64,000 nucleotides of DNA from Beijerinckia sp. 28-YEA-48 (GTDB lineage Bacteria; Pseudomonadota; Alphaproteobacteria; Rhizobiales; Beijerinckiaceae), in assembly GCF_900104955.1 (NCBI RefSeq), contig NZ_FNSI01000001.1, forward strand, positions 1,088,001 to 1,152,000, written 5' to 3'. The position numbers and the translations under genes were made by a program. The stretch's first letter is position 1. Each line of letters begins with the position of its first letter. Shown piece after piece: positions 8,177-16,963 of the stretch. The notes below the pieces were generated by a model, which did not search any database, was not told the DNA's origin, and saw only the letters and a program-made list of their open reading frames with translations.

Positions 8177-8617
8177 ATGACCGATGTGTTCGACGAACAG
8201 AATCGCACCCGCCTGATGATCATCGGCGGGGCCGTGGCCGCGGTTCTGTTGGTTGGCTGGGCCTACTTCAGCCTGCTCTCGGCGGAATCCATCGACGGGA
8301 AAGTGCTGCGCAGCCCGGACGAATGCGCCTCTTTCGGTTCGGCAAAAATAGACGATTGTACAGAGCTTTGGCGCCAAGGGCTCATTCAGCATGCGAACAC
8401 AGCGCCGGCCTATGAGACGAGCGAGGCCTGCGAGCGCAACCATGGTGCGGGGCGCTGCGCGCTTGCCAGTCGCTCGACCATTGCCAATCGGCAAAACAAG
8501 TTCATTCCAGCCATGATGGCGATCATGCCGGTGGCGTCCGCGAATGGTTGGGCGGTGACGCCGCTCTATCGCAATCCAGGTGACGGTCCGGATCAGTGGC
8601 GTCAGACTTTGCCTTGA
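8177..8617 (+). CDS. DUF1190 (YgiB-like) single-pass membrane protein
   Basis: About 146 residues. A hydrophobic anchor (LMIIGGAVAAVLLVGWAYFSLL) near the N-terminus is followed by a small extracytoplasmic domain with evenly placed Cys: PDECASF, DDCTELW, SEACERNHGAGRCALA. The order DC, H, AP.Y, CE, G..C and a final F-P-M stretch is the DUF1190/YgiB pattern as I remember it. Function of the family is not known. The start at 8177 (MTDVFDEQNR) places the anchor properly; a longer in-frame start at 8039 would add a low-complexity leader and lacks a ribosome site. Confidence 0.65.
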   Translation: MTDVFDEQNRTRLMIIGGAVAAVLLVGWAYFSLLSAESIDGKVLRSPDECASFGSAKIDDCTELWRQGLIQHANTAPAYETSEACERNHGAGRCALASRSTIANRQNKFIPAMMAIMPVASANGWAVTPLYRNPGDGPDQWRQTLP

Positions 8618-8824
8618 AATATTATTTATTCCAAATAGATGCGCCGAAGTCCTAAGGATTGAGGCGAGGTTTCTGCTTTTGCCTCGGCCGCTGGAGCGGT
8701 CGCACATATCGCTGAATTTCAGATTTTGTTTACCATATTCGCCCACGCTCATCTCGCTGGCGTCCTGTGAGGGAACGCCAGTCCGACAGTCGGCCCGGCA
8801 CATTCCACCGGCCGCGTCATTGGA

Positions 8825-9943
8825 ATGCGAGAGATGAGCCAGTTCAGCCAGCAATTCCGCTATTTGCGCTCCCGTTTCGGCGCGCCAGCGCTGCGCGCCT
8901 TGCCGGCTCCGGCCGCCGTGCCGCCGAGCCAGAGCGCTCTTACTATAGAATCTGAGGCTGTTGCCCCGGCGGGCGCCGCGCAACGGCGCAAGTCGGTCTT
9001 GGCGCACCCGTCGATGGGGGCGCTGCTGATCGCGCTGGGTGCGGTGGTCGGCGCCAAGTTTTTGGCTTCGACCGAACGGCCGGAAATCGTCCGCGAGACA
9101 CCGACCATCGCCGCGCCGACACAAAGTTATAAAACGCAGGTCGCCCAGACCGGAACGACACCGCCGATCCAGCAGAAAACAGCCCGGGCTAGCGTCGAAA
9201 CGCCGGCCGGCCCGGTGGGGGCGACGCCGCTGACCGCACCGGCTCAAGTCGCCTCGAATGTCTATTTTCCAGAACCGAAGACGGTGAAGTCGGTCGCCAC
9301 CGATTCCCGTGGCCGCATCGTCGACCCGACGCCGACCGGCACCATCCGACCCGCGCCAGTCGCCACACCGTTTGTCGTGGCCACCGCCAAACCTGAAACC
9401 AAGCCGGAAACCATCAAGCCTGAAACGACCAAACCTGAAGTTGCTAAGCTGGCGGCTGCCAAGCCCGAGATTGTTAAGTCAACAGCTAAGGTTGAGGTTA
9501 GGGCGGAGCCGACGACGATCGTGGCTTCGAATCCCACCCCTTCCGCCGCGCCGGCTAACGTGGACGTCCGAGTCCAGTTGCCGCCGGACGCGCCGCTCAA
9601 CCTGAGTGTCGTCGCAAAAGCCCCCGATCCACTGCCTCCCGTGGCGCAGGATCAGCGGCCTCCGGCCACTGTGGTCGATAGCGCCCGTTTCGGCCGTTCC
9701 GGCGGCGTTTCGATCCAACTCGCCGCCGCCAGCACGGAGGATGAAGCCCGGGCCCTTGCCGAGAAGCTTCAGCATCGCTTTTCATACCAATTGGACGGAC
9801 GGCCGCTGGAAATCATCCCAGCCAAGCCACGTGACCGAATCGTCTATCGCTTGCGCCTGACCGAAATCTCCCGCGATGAGGCCGATGCCATCTGCGCCTC
9901 GCTGCGGGCCAACCGGGCCGGCTGTTTCGTCGCGCGGGACTGA
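8825..9943 (+). CDS. SPOR-domain membrane protein with Pro/Lys-rich linker
   Basis: A 372-residue protein with a bitopic layout: cytoplasmic N-terminus, a single membrane segment (MGALLIALGAVVGAKFLAS, about 64-82), a long low-complexity linker including a run of KPE/KPET units near 185-215, and a C-terminal SPOR domain (about 295-370; VSIQLAAASTEDEARALAEKLQ, then RLRLTEISRDEADAICASL). SPOR domains bind glycan strands lacking stem peptides at division sites, so a cell-division or envelope role is likely. A second ATG at 8834 could be the true start. The two Cys flanking the last helix of the domain are a usual SPOR feature. Confidence 0.75.
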   Translation: MREMSQFSQQFRYLRSRFGAPALRALPAPAAVPPSQSALTIESEAVAPAGAAQRRKSVLAHPSMGALLIALGAVVGAKFLASTERPEIVRETPTIAAPTQSYKTQVAQTGTTPPIQQKTARASVETPAGPVGATPLTAPAQVASNVYFPEPKTVKSVATDSRGRIVDPTPTGTIRPAPVATPFVVATAKPETKPETIKPETTKPEVAKLAAAKPEIVKSTAKVEVRAEPTTIVASNPTPSAAPANVDVRVQLPPDAPLNLSVVAKAPDPLPPVAQDQRPPATVVDSARFGRSGGVSIQLAAASTEDEARALAEKLQHRFSYQLDGRPLEIIPAKPRDRIVYRLRLTEISRDEADAICASLRANRAGCFVARD

Positions 9944-9993
9944 TCTCCGTCGTACTTGCGGTCAGCCGCCCCGCGGCTTAGGTCTCCGGTCAA

Positions 9994-10094
9994 AGCAAAT
10001 CGCGTTTCGAGAGAAACGCGATTTTGCCTTGGATTTTCTTTTTGACGCATTTTCTTCACGCGAACCGGCCTCCGCTTCGCTTGAAAATGCTTTG
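9994..10094. repeat. Palindromic repeat A, copy 2, long form
   Basis: GCAAATCGCGTTTC-N6-GAAACGCGATTTTGC is followed by a second arm, TTTTTGACGCATTTTCTTCA and CGCGAACCGGCCTCCGCTTCG, ending in GAAAATGC. I know this two-part element as a very common intergenic repeat of rhizobia. It ends only 17 bases before the kdsA start, so it is part of the kdsA leader. Confidence 0.8.
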
Positions 10095-10110
10095 AAAAAC
10101 CGGAGTGATC

Positions 10111-10953
10111 ATGCAGGCGAATGGCGAAGTACGGATCGGCACAGGCGCGAAGTCGGTGGTTTTTGGCAACCAGCGGCCGTTGTCCTTCATCGCCGGCCCT
10201 TGCGCGCTGGAAAGCCGGGATCATGCGCTGCGCATGGCTGGCGCCCTGCGCGACATCGCCGACCGGCTCGGCGTCGGCATCGTCTACAAATCCTCCTTCG
10301 ATAAAGCCAACCGCACCTCGCTGACTAGCAAGCGCGGCATGGGCATCCATGAGGCTTTGCCGATCTTCGCCGAAATCAAGGAGCGCTTCGGCTTTCCCAT
10401 CCTCACCGACGTTCATGAGAACGAGCAATGCGCCATCGTCGCGCCGGTGGTCGATGTGTTGCAGATCCCGGCTTTCCTGTGCCGGCAGACGGACCTGTTG
10501 CTGGCGGCGGCCAAGACCGGCCGGGCGGTGAACGTCAAGAAGGGCCAGTTCCTGGCGCCGTGGGACATGAAGAATGTCGCCGCCAAGATCACCGGTGCTG
10601 GCAATCCGAACGTGCTCGTCACCGAGCGCGGCGCCAGCTTTGGCTACAACACTTTGGTGTCCGACATGCGTTCGCTGCCGATCATGGCCGAGCAGACCGG
10701 CGCGCCGGTGATTTTCGACGCTACCCATTCGGTGCAGCAGCCCGGCGGGCAAGGCACGACCTCTGGCGGCGAACGCCAGTTCGTGCCGGTGCTGGCCAAG
10801 GCGGCGGTGGCCGTCGGCGTCGCCGGTGTGTTCATCGAAACCCACGACGATCCGGCCAACGCCTTCTCCGATGGACCGAACCAGGTGCCGCTTGGCGAGC
10901 TGGAAGCGCTGCTCAAGCGGCTGATGGCTTTCGACCAGTTGGCGAAGTCGTAA
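10111..10953 (+). CDS. kdsA: 3-deoxy-8-phosphooctulonate synthase (Kdo-8-P synthase)
   Basis: A 280-residue aldolase condensing phosphoenolpyruvate with arabinose 5-phosphate to Kdo-8-phosphate, the first committed step to the Kdo of lipopolysaccharide. Typical motifs are [29 protein letters not shown], the [18 protein letters not shown]-like block and [11 protein letters not shown]. Cys in [12 protein letters not shown] is conserved in both metal and non-metal forms. ATG at 10111 is chosen because CGGAG lies five bases before; a GTG two codons earlier overlaps that site. The usual alphaproteobacterial neighbours pyrG and eno are not present here. Confidence 0.95.
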   Translation: MQANGEVRIGTGAKSVVFGNQRPLSFIAGPCALESRDHALRMAGALRDIADRLGVGIVYKSSFDKANRTSLTSKRGMGIHEALPIFAEIKERFGFPILTDVHENEQCAIVAPVVDVLQIPAFLCRQTDLLLAAAKTGRAVNVKKGQFLAPWDMKNVAAKITGAGNPNVLVTERGASFGYNTLVSDMRSLPIMAEQTGAPVIFDATHSVQQPGGQGTTSGGERQFVPVLAKAAVAVGVAGVFIETHDDPANAFSDGPNQVPLGELEALLKRLMAFDQLAKS

Positions 10954-10959
10954 ACTCAC

Positions 10960-11421
10960 TCAGCCAACGATCGAGAAAATCCCTTCGATCTCGACCGCCA
11001 TGCCGTGCGGTAGGGACGGCACGCCGATGGCTGAGCGGGCGTGTCGGCCGCTCTCGCCGAAGACATTGGCCATGAGATCGGACATGCCGTTGGCGACGGT
11101 GGGATGTTGCGTGAAATCCGGCGTCGCATTGACCAGGCAGAGCATCTTCACCACCTGATCGATCCGGTCGAGGGAACCCAGCGCCTGTCGCGCCACGGCG
11201 AGCAGGTTGAGGCCGCAGAGCCGTGCGGCCGCGATGCCTTCCTCGACCGAAAGATCCTGGCCGAGCTTGCCGAGCGTGAGGTGGCCGCTGAGATCGTGCG
11301 GTCCCTGGCCGGCGAGATAAAGCATGTTGCCGCAGACACGAAACTGCACATAGGAGGCGAGCGGCGTGCGCACCTCCGGTAGTACGATGCCAAGCTCGAT
11401 CAATCGGGCTTCTGCACTCAT
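10960..11421 (-). CDS. RidA/YjgF/YER057c family protein
   Basis: A 153-residue member of the RidA superfamily, trimeric enzymes that deaminate reactive enamine/imine intermediates. Visible are YLAGQGPHDLSGHL, GLNLLAVARQALGSLDRIDQVVKMLCLVNATPDF and the final ARSAIGVPSLPHGMAVEIEG, which holds the conserved Arg. Spacing around the Arg differs from canonical RidA, matching a subgroup I know as RidA-like proteins of less clear activity. SD GAGGAAAG precedes the ATG at 11421. It converges with kdsA, with only six bases between stops. Confidence 0.85.
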   Translation of the reverse strand: MSAEARLIELGIVLPEVRTPLASYVQFRVCGNMLYLAGQGPHDLSGHLTLGKLGQDLSVEEGIAAARLCGLNLLAVARQALGSLDRIDQVVKMLCLVNATPDFTQHPTVANGMSDLMANVFGESGRHARSAIGVPSLPHGMAVEIEGIFSIVG

Positions 11422-11665
11422 GGTTCTTTCCTCAACTTAACTGGCTTGCAATTGCGGGCGGCCGGCGCGCCGCTCAAGGCGGGCGATCAGTTCAGCATGA
11501 TCATCGCGGGTAAGGGAAGGACCGGGGCGCGGACATAAGCGCTGGTGATCGAGCCGCAGGTCGCGATGAAATGGTTGTGCTGTTGTTTTTTGATCGGGTG
11601 CGAGGGCAGGCCGTAAGGCGAGCGCTTATCGCGCGCTTGCCTTGCCGGCTGAACTCTGGCATAAA

Positions 11666-11694
11666 TGTAGCTCATGCTACACTTTAGTGTGTAG
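11666..11694. promoter_or_regulatory. Overlapping palindromes before small gene
   Basis: TGTAGC-TCAT-GCTACA (11667-11682) overlaps CTACAC-TTTAGT-GTGTAG (11677-11694). Both are perfect, and together they cover 28 bases just before the small gene at 11714. Such nested sites suggest an operator bound by a dimeric repressor. The interval 11422-11665 holds no gene I trust. Confidence 0.4.
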
Positions 11695-11713
11695 GCTTTA
11701 ATGGGAGCTAGCC

Positions 11714-11938
11714 ATGACGTTACAGCAGGCGGCGGGGGCAACCTGGCGGGTGCATCTTGCCGGCAGGTTCAGCAAATTGGAGGACGTGGAATCCTTCGCC
11801 AAGACATGCGGCGCATTTGAAAGCGGCTATGCGGGCACGCTCTATTTCGCCTTTCGCGAAGCCGCTGAGGCGCGCCGTTTCGCCGCCTTTAGTGAGTTGA
11901 ACAATCCGAAGACCGCGGTCATCGTCGTCAACGTTTAG
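11714..11938 (+). CDS. Small hypothetical protein (74 aa)
   Basis: A 74-residue soluble protein, alpha/beta in look: WRVHLAGRFSKLEDVESFAKTC, then GYAGTLYFAFREAAEARRFAAFSEL and PKTAVIVVNV. The alternation of hydrophobic strands and one long Ala/Arg/Glu helix suggests a small ferredoxin-like fold. I do not recognise a family. It is supported by GGGAG six bases before the ATG and by codon use like its neighbours. It has no strong membrane or signal segment. The palindromes just upstream suggest regulated expression. Confidence 0.55.
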   Translation: MTLQQAAGATWRVHLAGRFSKLEDVESFAKTCGAFESGYAGTLYFAFREAAEARRFAAFSELNNPKTAVIVVNV

Positions 11939-11959
11939 CACTCGAATGCGTGACATCCG

Positions 11960-12092
11960 TCATTGCGAGGAACGCAGCGACGAGGCAATCCAGAGCGCGT
12001 GATAGAATGTCAGAAATGCCTGTGGCGCAGGTCTGATTACGTCTATGGCGCTACCTTTGGCCCTGGGTTGCTTCGCTGCGCTCGCAATGACA
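11960..12092. repeat. Palindromic repeat B (CATTGCGAGG type)
   Basis: CATTGCGAGGAACGCAGCGA and CGAGGCAATCCAGAGCGCG at one side are mirrored by GGGTTGCTTCGCTGCGCTCG and CAATGACAG at the other, about 130 bp apart. This is a dispersed intergenic element frequent in alphaproteobacteria. It fills the space between the small gene and the convergent hydrolase gene. Confidence 0.8.
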
Positions 12093-12099
12093 GTGGGCG

Positions 12100-13866
12100 T
12101 CAGGCGACACGTCCGGCGCGGAAGGCGCGTTCCATCGCCTCGGTGCGCACGGTGCTGCGCTGATCGACGAAACGGCACACCAGATCGCCGAATTCTTCGC
12201 GCGCCCATGGCTGGGTGAGCATGTGGTCGGCGTTCTTCAGAATATGTTTGGAGACGCCGGGCAGGGCGTCGGCATCCATGCCGTCGCCATCGAGATATAA
12301 GCCCATGTGCCGTTCGAGTTCTGTGAGGCCGGCATCGTTCTCACTGTAGACCAGCATGATCTTGGTGCCGCGTCCGGCGATGGTGTGGAACGCTGCCTCG
12401 ACCGGGTTCTGCTGCGCCAGCACGTGATTGGCCCTGGCCGAGAGCGCCATCATGGCGTCCAAACTGCTGCGGGCAAAACGCTTGGCGAGCGGGAACAGGC
12501 GCGCCATCAGTTTGGCCGCGTCGCTTGCCGCCTGTTCGTCGCTGTCGAGCGCCGACAGTTTCGTCTGCATCTCGCGGGCTTTCGACTTCTGCCAGGCCGC
12601 CAGTTTCATCGCATGGGTGGCGCTCCATACGAAGGAACCTTGATTGAGCAGCACCAAGCGGTCGATGCGGGGATCGGCCAGCGCCGTGCGGAAGGCATGA
12701 TAGGCGCCGCTGCAAGCGCCAGCGAGGGAGATCTCGGCGAAGCCGCGCTCTTTCAGCCAGTCGATGATCGTTGAAATGCGCGCCGACAGATCTTGCGAAA
12801 TGACAGCGACCGCTGAGGGGCCGCCGGGCCAGGCGCTGTCGGCGAGGCCGGGCAGGTCGATGCGCAACGATGAGGTGCCAAAGCGCGCCAGCTTGCGGGC
12901 GAGATCGACATGCATGCGGCCCCAGCCGCTGCGCGGAATGCCGCCGGCATTGAAGAAGACGATGATGTTGCGGCGCTGCTCGCCGCCGGGGGGCCGGCAG
13001 AAAATGCCGTTGACGTGGCCATCGGCGCCGATCTGCACGGGCGTTTCGACGAAGTCGGCGCCGACGAGCGGTAGGCAAGGCGGGTTTGCCGGTCCGCTTT
13101 CCCGCAGGGCATTGCCATGGGGGAGATGGTCGGCGATCAGGGTCAACGTCGGGATGGGCGGCTCGCTCGCTGTCGGATCGCACATCATCGCGCCATAGCC
13201 GGCGAACGGCAGGACTTCGACTTTATCCGATGGTCCGCCAGCGCGTTGCGCCAAGGCCTGGGCCTCCTGCGTCTGTTCACGCGACAGGATCAGGAGCGGG
13301 GTGGAGGCTGTCTCGAAGCTCGGCCAGGTGAGGGCCTTCAGGGCGGCCGCTGTTTCGCTGGTCATGCGATAGCCCGCCAGGGTGATCTCACTCGTGGCGG
13401 AGGGCGCAGTAGGTTCGCCCAGTGGTGGCGCGATCATCGCCGAGAAGGCTTGGGTTTCGCGCAGCCATGCCTTGCCGCTGAGCGGTGGGGCGATCAGCAC
13501 CAGTTGGCTAAGCTGTTCGATGGACGGTGCGGCGTTTGCCGCCAGCAGCGCGCCGAGGCGCAGGCCGATCAGCGAGATATCGGAAACAGCAGCATTGGTT
13601 TTCAGCCAGGCGGCGGCGGCGCGGATATTACTGATCCAGCTCTCGACCTGATGCGGATGCAAGGGCCCGCCGAGGGCATCGCCGGTGCCGAAATAATCGA
13701 AGCGCAGCACATTGATGCCGCGCGCAGCCAGCTTATGGGCAAGCAGTACCAGCGATTTGCGGGCGCAGATCTCCTCGAAGCCGAAGCTCGAACAGATGAC
13801 AACGCCGCGTGTTCCCCGTGCCGGATGAAAACTACCCGCGCACCCCTCGAAGCTGACCGGAACCAT
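12100..13866 (-). CDS. Tandem alpha/beta-hydrolase protein (two modules)
   Basis: 588 residues made of two alpha/beta-hydrolase-like modules. Module 1 (about 1-255) starts VVICSSFGFEEICARKS and has the elbow GLRLGAL (101-107), with Arg103 where the nucleophile would be. Module 2 (about 270-588) has IIVFFNAGGIPRSGWGRMHV, the elbow GACSGAY (383-389) with Cys385 at the nucleophile position, and a late His in KNADHMLTQPW. From memory these elbows resemble the two hydrolases linked to exosortase A/PEP-CTERM loci (GLRLGA and GLCDGA types), here joined in one chain. No exosortase is visible. SD GGTGGGGG precedes the ATG. Substrate unknown; thioester or acyl transfer in exopolysaccharide work is possible. 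Confidence 0.7.
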   Translation of the reverse strand: MVPVSFEGCAGSFHPARGTRGVVICSSFGFEEICARKSLVLLAHKLAARGINVLRFDYFGTGDALGGPLHPHQVESWISNIRAAAAWLKTNAAVSDISLIGLRLGALLAANAAPSIEQLSQLVLIAPPLSGKAWLRETQAFSAMIAPPLGEPTAPSATSEITLAGYRMTSETAAALKALTWPSFETASTPLLILSREQTQEAQALAQRAGGPSDKVEVLPFAGYGAMMCDPTASEPPIPTLTLIADHLPHGNALRESGPANPPCLPLVGADFVETPVQIGADGHVNGIFCRPPGGEQRRNIIVFFNAGGIPRSGWGRMHVDLARKLARFGTSSLRIDLPGLADSAWPGGPSAVAVISQDLSARISTIIDWLKERGFAEISLAGACSGAYHAFRTALADPRIDRLVLLNQGSFVWSATHAMKLAAWQKSKAREMQTKLSALDSDEQAASDAAKLMARLFPLAKRFARSSLDAMMALSARANHVLAQQNPVEAAFHTIAGRGTKIMLVYSENDAGLTELERHMGLYLDGDGMDADALPGVSKHILKNADHMLTQPWAREEFGDLVCRFVDQRSTVRTEAMERAFRAGRVA

Positions 13867-14010
13867 TGAACCCCCACCTCGCCGTTTACCGGCTTTGGTC
13901 CAGCATGGGGCTGGCGAGGTTAGGGGCTCGTGAACGGAATCGTTTGAAACGTCGGTGTGGTTATCCGTTCGTTGCGATGAACCCTGTGTGTGGCCAGGGC
14001 GTTGCCGCTA

Positions 14011-14511
14011 TCAGCCACGGCCGCGGTAGGTGGGCACGCCCTGGTCGGGCGCCCAGGTGCCGGCGGGAAGCTTGCCGGTTTGCCAGAACACGTCGATGGG
14101 CATGCCGCCGCGCGGATACCAATAGCCGCCGATGCGCAGCCAGCGGGGTTTAAGGAGCGTGGCGATGTCTTTGCCTATGCGCACGGTGCAATCCTCATGG
14201 AAGGCGCCGTGATTGCGGAAGCTGCCGAGATAGAATTTCAGCGATTTGGATTCGACCAGCCATTTGCCGGGCACGAAATCGATGACCAGATGGGCGAAAT
14301 CTGGCTGGCTGGTGACGGGGCAGAGCGAGGTGAATTCCGGCGCGGTGAAACGCGTCACATAGATTTCGCCGGCCTGCGGATTGGGAACGCGCTCGAGAAT
14401 CGCGGCATCCGGATGATCGGGCATGGTGGCGGGTCGGCCGAGCAGGCCGAGGGACAGGGCGGGGGCACTCTTTCGAGCCGGGCTTTTCGAGGTTTTGGCC
14501 ATATTCGTCAC
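14011..14511 (-). CDS. queF: NADPH-dependent 7-cyano-7-deazaguanine reductase
   Basis: 166 residues, the short (unimodular, YkvM-type) QueF that reduces preQ0 to preQ1 in queuosine biosynthesis. The catalytic Cys64 and Asp71 are in [13 protein letters not shown], and the substrate/NADPH motif [20 protein letters not shown] follows. The start may be GTG 14511 or the ATG at 14502 three codons on (MAKTSKSP). Neighbours are unrelated, so it is probably monocistronic. Confidence 0.94.
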   Translation of the reverse strand: MTNMAKTSKSPARKSAPALSLGLLGRPATMPDHPDAAILERVPNPQAGEIYVTRFTAPEFTSLCPVTSQPDFAHLVIDFVPGKWLVESKSLKFYLGSFRNHGAFHEDCTVRIGKDIATLLKPRWLRIGGYWYPRGGMPIDVFWQTGKLPAGTWAPDQGVPTYRGRG

Positions 14512-14537
14512 CAGAAGGAGAAATTTGGCCTCTGATT

Positions 14538-14575
14538 AGAGCAAATTGCGTTGCGACAGAAACGCAATTTTGCCC
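14538..14575. repeat. Palindromic repeat A, copy 3
   Basis: AGAGCAAATTGCGTTGCGAC followed by AGAAACGCAATTTTGC is a somewhat diverged copy of the hairpin. It stands between the divergent queF and TTT binding-protein genes. Confidence 0.7.
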
Positions 14576-14676
14576 GTGAAAGCGTGAAACGCCTGCAGCC
14601 CTTGCCGGGTGCGCCAACTTGCGGCCTACTGTGGTCAAGACCAGGGTCAAAGCCCGGGGCTTCAGGGGAGGACATC

Positions 14677-15645
14677 TTGATCAATCGTCGCGACATGATT
14701 GTTGGCGCGGGGGCGGCTGCGCTCTCGTCCGCCGGTCTACCGGCTTTCGCGCAAGGCTGGCCGGACAAACCACTGCACGTCTATATCGGCTTTGCCGCCG
14801 GCAGCGGCGCCGATATCCTGTGCCGCTGGTTCACGACGAAAATGCAGGAACTCAGCGGCCAGACCGTGGTGATGGAAAACCGGCCGGGCGCGGTCGGTTC
14901 GATCGCCATCAATGTCGCGGCCAAGACGAAGCCCGACGGCGCCAACATCCTCTTCACCGGCAATACGCTGATCGCCGGCGGCAAACATCTCCTGAAGGAT
15001 TTTTCGGTCGATTATCGCACCGATCTCGATTGCGTGTGCGGCCTGGTCGAGACACCGTTCGTGCTGGTCGTCGGCACCAAGTCCAAGGCCAGCAACGTGA
15101 AAGAGCTGCTGGCGCTGCTGAAATCGAAACAGCAGAACCGCTATGGCTACACCAACCCAGCGGCGATGGTCGCGGGCTTCGCCCTGAAAGCCTTCGCTGG
15201 CGTGCAGGCCGAAGCCATTTCCTACCGCACCACGGCCGATGCGGTGGGCGACCTGGAAAGCGCCACTCTCGATTACATGATCATGGATGGCACCTATGCC
15301 GCCGGCCAGCTCAAGGCGGGGCGTCTGCGCATTCTTGGCGCCACCATGGAGAAGCGCATCAATGTGCTGCCCGACGTGCCGACCATGCAGGAAGAGGGCG
15401 TGCCGGATTTCTTTTTCAGCCCCTGGTGGGCCGTGTGGCTGCCCAAGGGCTCGCCGCAGGAAGCCAATGCCAAGCTGGGCGAATTGGTCCAACGCATCTG
15501 TAAAATGCCCGAAACGGTCAAATTTCTTGGTGACATGGTGGCGATGCCGGTGGTCGGCGATGCCAAATATGTCCTTGCCAAGCTTGATGCCGACCGGGCG
15601 CGCTGGGACAAATTGGCCGCGGCCGCCGGATTGACCCCACAATAG
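14677..15645 (+). CDS. TTT (Bug family) substrate-binding protein, Tat-type signal
   Basis: A 322-residue periplasmic binding protein. The N-terminus INRRDMIVGAGAAALSSAGLPAFAQ carries a twin-arginine motif and a hydrophobic stretch ending in AFAQ, so export by Tat is likely. YIGFAAGSGADILCRW and VMENRPGAVGSIAINVAAK are the family ligand loops. The start is the TTG at 14677, supported by GGGGAGGA seven bases before and by the position of the RR motif. It resembles the next gene (15780) closely enough to be a tandem paralogue, with shared blocks such as MDGTYAA and FSPWWAVW/LSPWWAAY. Ligand unknown; no TctAB nearby. Confidence 0.87.
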   Translation: MINRRDMIVGAGAAALSSAGLPAFAQGWPDKPLHVYIGFAAGSGADILCRWFTTKMQELSGQTVVMENRPGAVGSIAINVAAKTKPDGANILFTGNTLIAGGKHLLKDFSVDYRTDLDCVCGLVETPFVLVVGTKSKASNVKELLALLKSKQQNRYGYTNPAAMVAGFALKAFAGVQAEAISYRTTADAVGDLESATLDYMIMDGTYAAGQLKAGRLRILGATMEKRINVLPDVPTMQEEGVPDFFFSPWWAVWLPKGSPQEANAKLGELVQRICKMPETVKFLGDMVAMPVVGDAKYVLAKLDADRARWDKLAAAAGLTPQ

Positions 15646-15779
15646 CCAAATTGGCGGTCAAAACCGCGTCAGAGCCTTGTTTTCAGGGGAAGATACGCTT
15701 GCGCGGGATACGACCCTCTGCTTAATGGCCGCATTCGCCGGGCGGCGTCAGCCGTGCCGGACGCAACGGGAGAAAAGAA

Positions 15780-16754
15780 ATGGATCGTAGGGACGTGGTC
15801 AAGGGGCTTGGCGCTGGCGCTCTGTCGCTGACGGTGCCGGGCGGGGCGTTCGCTCAAGCTGAGAACTATCCGGCGCAGCCCATGCATATTTACATCGGCT
15901 TTCCGGCCGGCAGCGGCGCCGACATTCTCGGCCGCTATTTCACCAACAAGCTGACCGAGCTGACCGGCAAGACGATCGTTGTCGAAAACCGGCCGGGCGC
16001 CAACAGCAATATCGCTCTTGGTCTTGTCGCCAAGGCGAAGCCCGATGGCTATTCGATCCTGTTCTCGGCCAATTCGAACATGGCCGGCTCGCGCTATATG
16101 TTCAAATCGCTGCCCTTCGACACGGTGCAGGATTTCGTGCCGGCCGGCACCTTCGCGCAGATCGTGTTTGTCGTCGTTGTGGCGGCGGACTCGAAGCTCA
16201 ATTCGATCGCCGATCTGACGGCTTTCCTGAAGACGACCGACCGGGCCAAATATGGCTACACCAACCAGATGGGCATTCTCTGCGCCGAGCTCTATAAGTC
16301 GACGACGGGCACCAAGGCCGAGCCGGTGTCCTATCGCACGGCGCCGGATGCCTTGCCTGACGTTGTCAACGGCACGCTCGACTTCATGGTGATGGACGGC
16401 ACCTATGCTGCGGCGCAAGTGCGCTCCGGTCGCCTGAAGTGTTTGGCCGTGACCACGGGGCAGCGCAGCGACTCGTTCCCCGGTGTGCAGACCATGCAGG
16501 AAGCCGGCTTGAAGGATTTCGATCTGTCGCCGTGGTGGGCTGCTTACTTCCCCAAGGGCACGCCGCAGCCGATCATCGACAAATTCTCCGGCTGGCTGCT
16601 GCAGATAGCCAAAACGCCTGAGACGGCGAAGTTTCTTGAGTCAGTCGGTGCGGTGCCGCATCACGACACGGCGAAGGAAGCGAATGCACGTCTCCTCTCC
16701 GACATCGAGAAGTGGGCGCCGATCGTCAAGGCCGCGAACATCGTGCCGATGTGA
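15780..16754 (+). CDS. TTT (Bug family) substrate-binding protein, Tat-type signal
   Basis: 324 residues, start MDRRDVVKGLGAGALSLTVPGGAFAQ with twin Arg, Tat-like hydrophobic region and an AFAQ cleavage site. YIGFPAGSGADILGRYF and VVENRPGANSNIALGLVAKAKPDGYSILFSAN are diagnostic. It is a paralogue of the preceding gene, 134 bases downstream in the same direction. SD GGGAG is 7 bases from the ATG. The pair is closed by a clear terminator. Confidence 0.88.
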   Translation: MDRRDVVKGLGAGALSLTVPGGAFAQAENYPAQPMHIYIGFPAGSGADILGRYFTNKLTELTGKTIVVENRPGANSNIALGLVAKAKPDGYSILFSANSNMAGSRYMFKSLPFDTVQDFVPAGTFAQIVFVVVVAADSKLNSIADLTAFLKTTDRAKYGYTNQMGILCAELYKSTTGTKAEPVSYRTAPDALPDVVNGTLDFMVMDGTYAAAQVRSGRLKCLAVTTGQRSDSFPGVQTMQEAGLKDFDLSPWWAAYFPKGTPQPIIDKFSGWLLQIAKTPETAKFLESVGAVPHHDTAKEANARLLSDIEKWAPIVKAANIVPM

Positions 16755-16783
16755 TCTGAGCAACGGTTCTTTTAAAATTTTGG

Positions 16784-16810
16784 CCCGCCGGATTTTCCGG
16801 CGGGTTTTTT
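16784..16810 (+). terminator. Rho-independent terminator
   Basis: CCCGCCGG-ATTTT-CCGGCGGG followed by six T. The 8-bp stem is perfect. It ends the transcript of the two TTT binding-protein genes. Confidence 0.92.
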
Positions 16811-16963
16811 GTTCAAGTGAGGTCCCGAGGTCTGATCGCAACATCGCGCAGTTTGGATGATTTACAATCTTCCATCACAGCAATTTGTTTCGGGTTTATT
16901 TGCCGTGGAAATGAAAATCGTACATCGGGATTATGGTCGTGACTTTTGCAATTTGGAGATGGA

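Noticed and set aside
11487-11741. 84-codon open frame on the minus strand before the small gene
   Set aside because: Low-complexity and unlike any protein, no ribosome site, and it crosses the palindromic promoter region.
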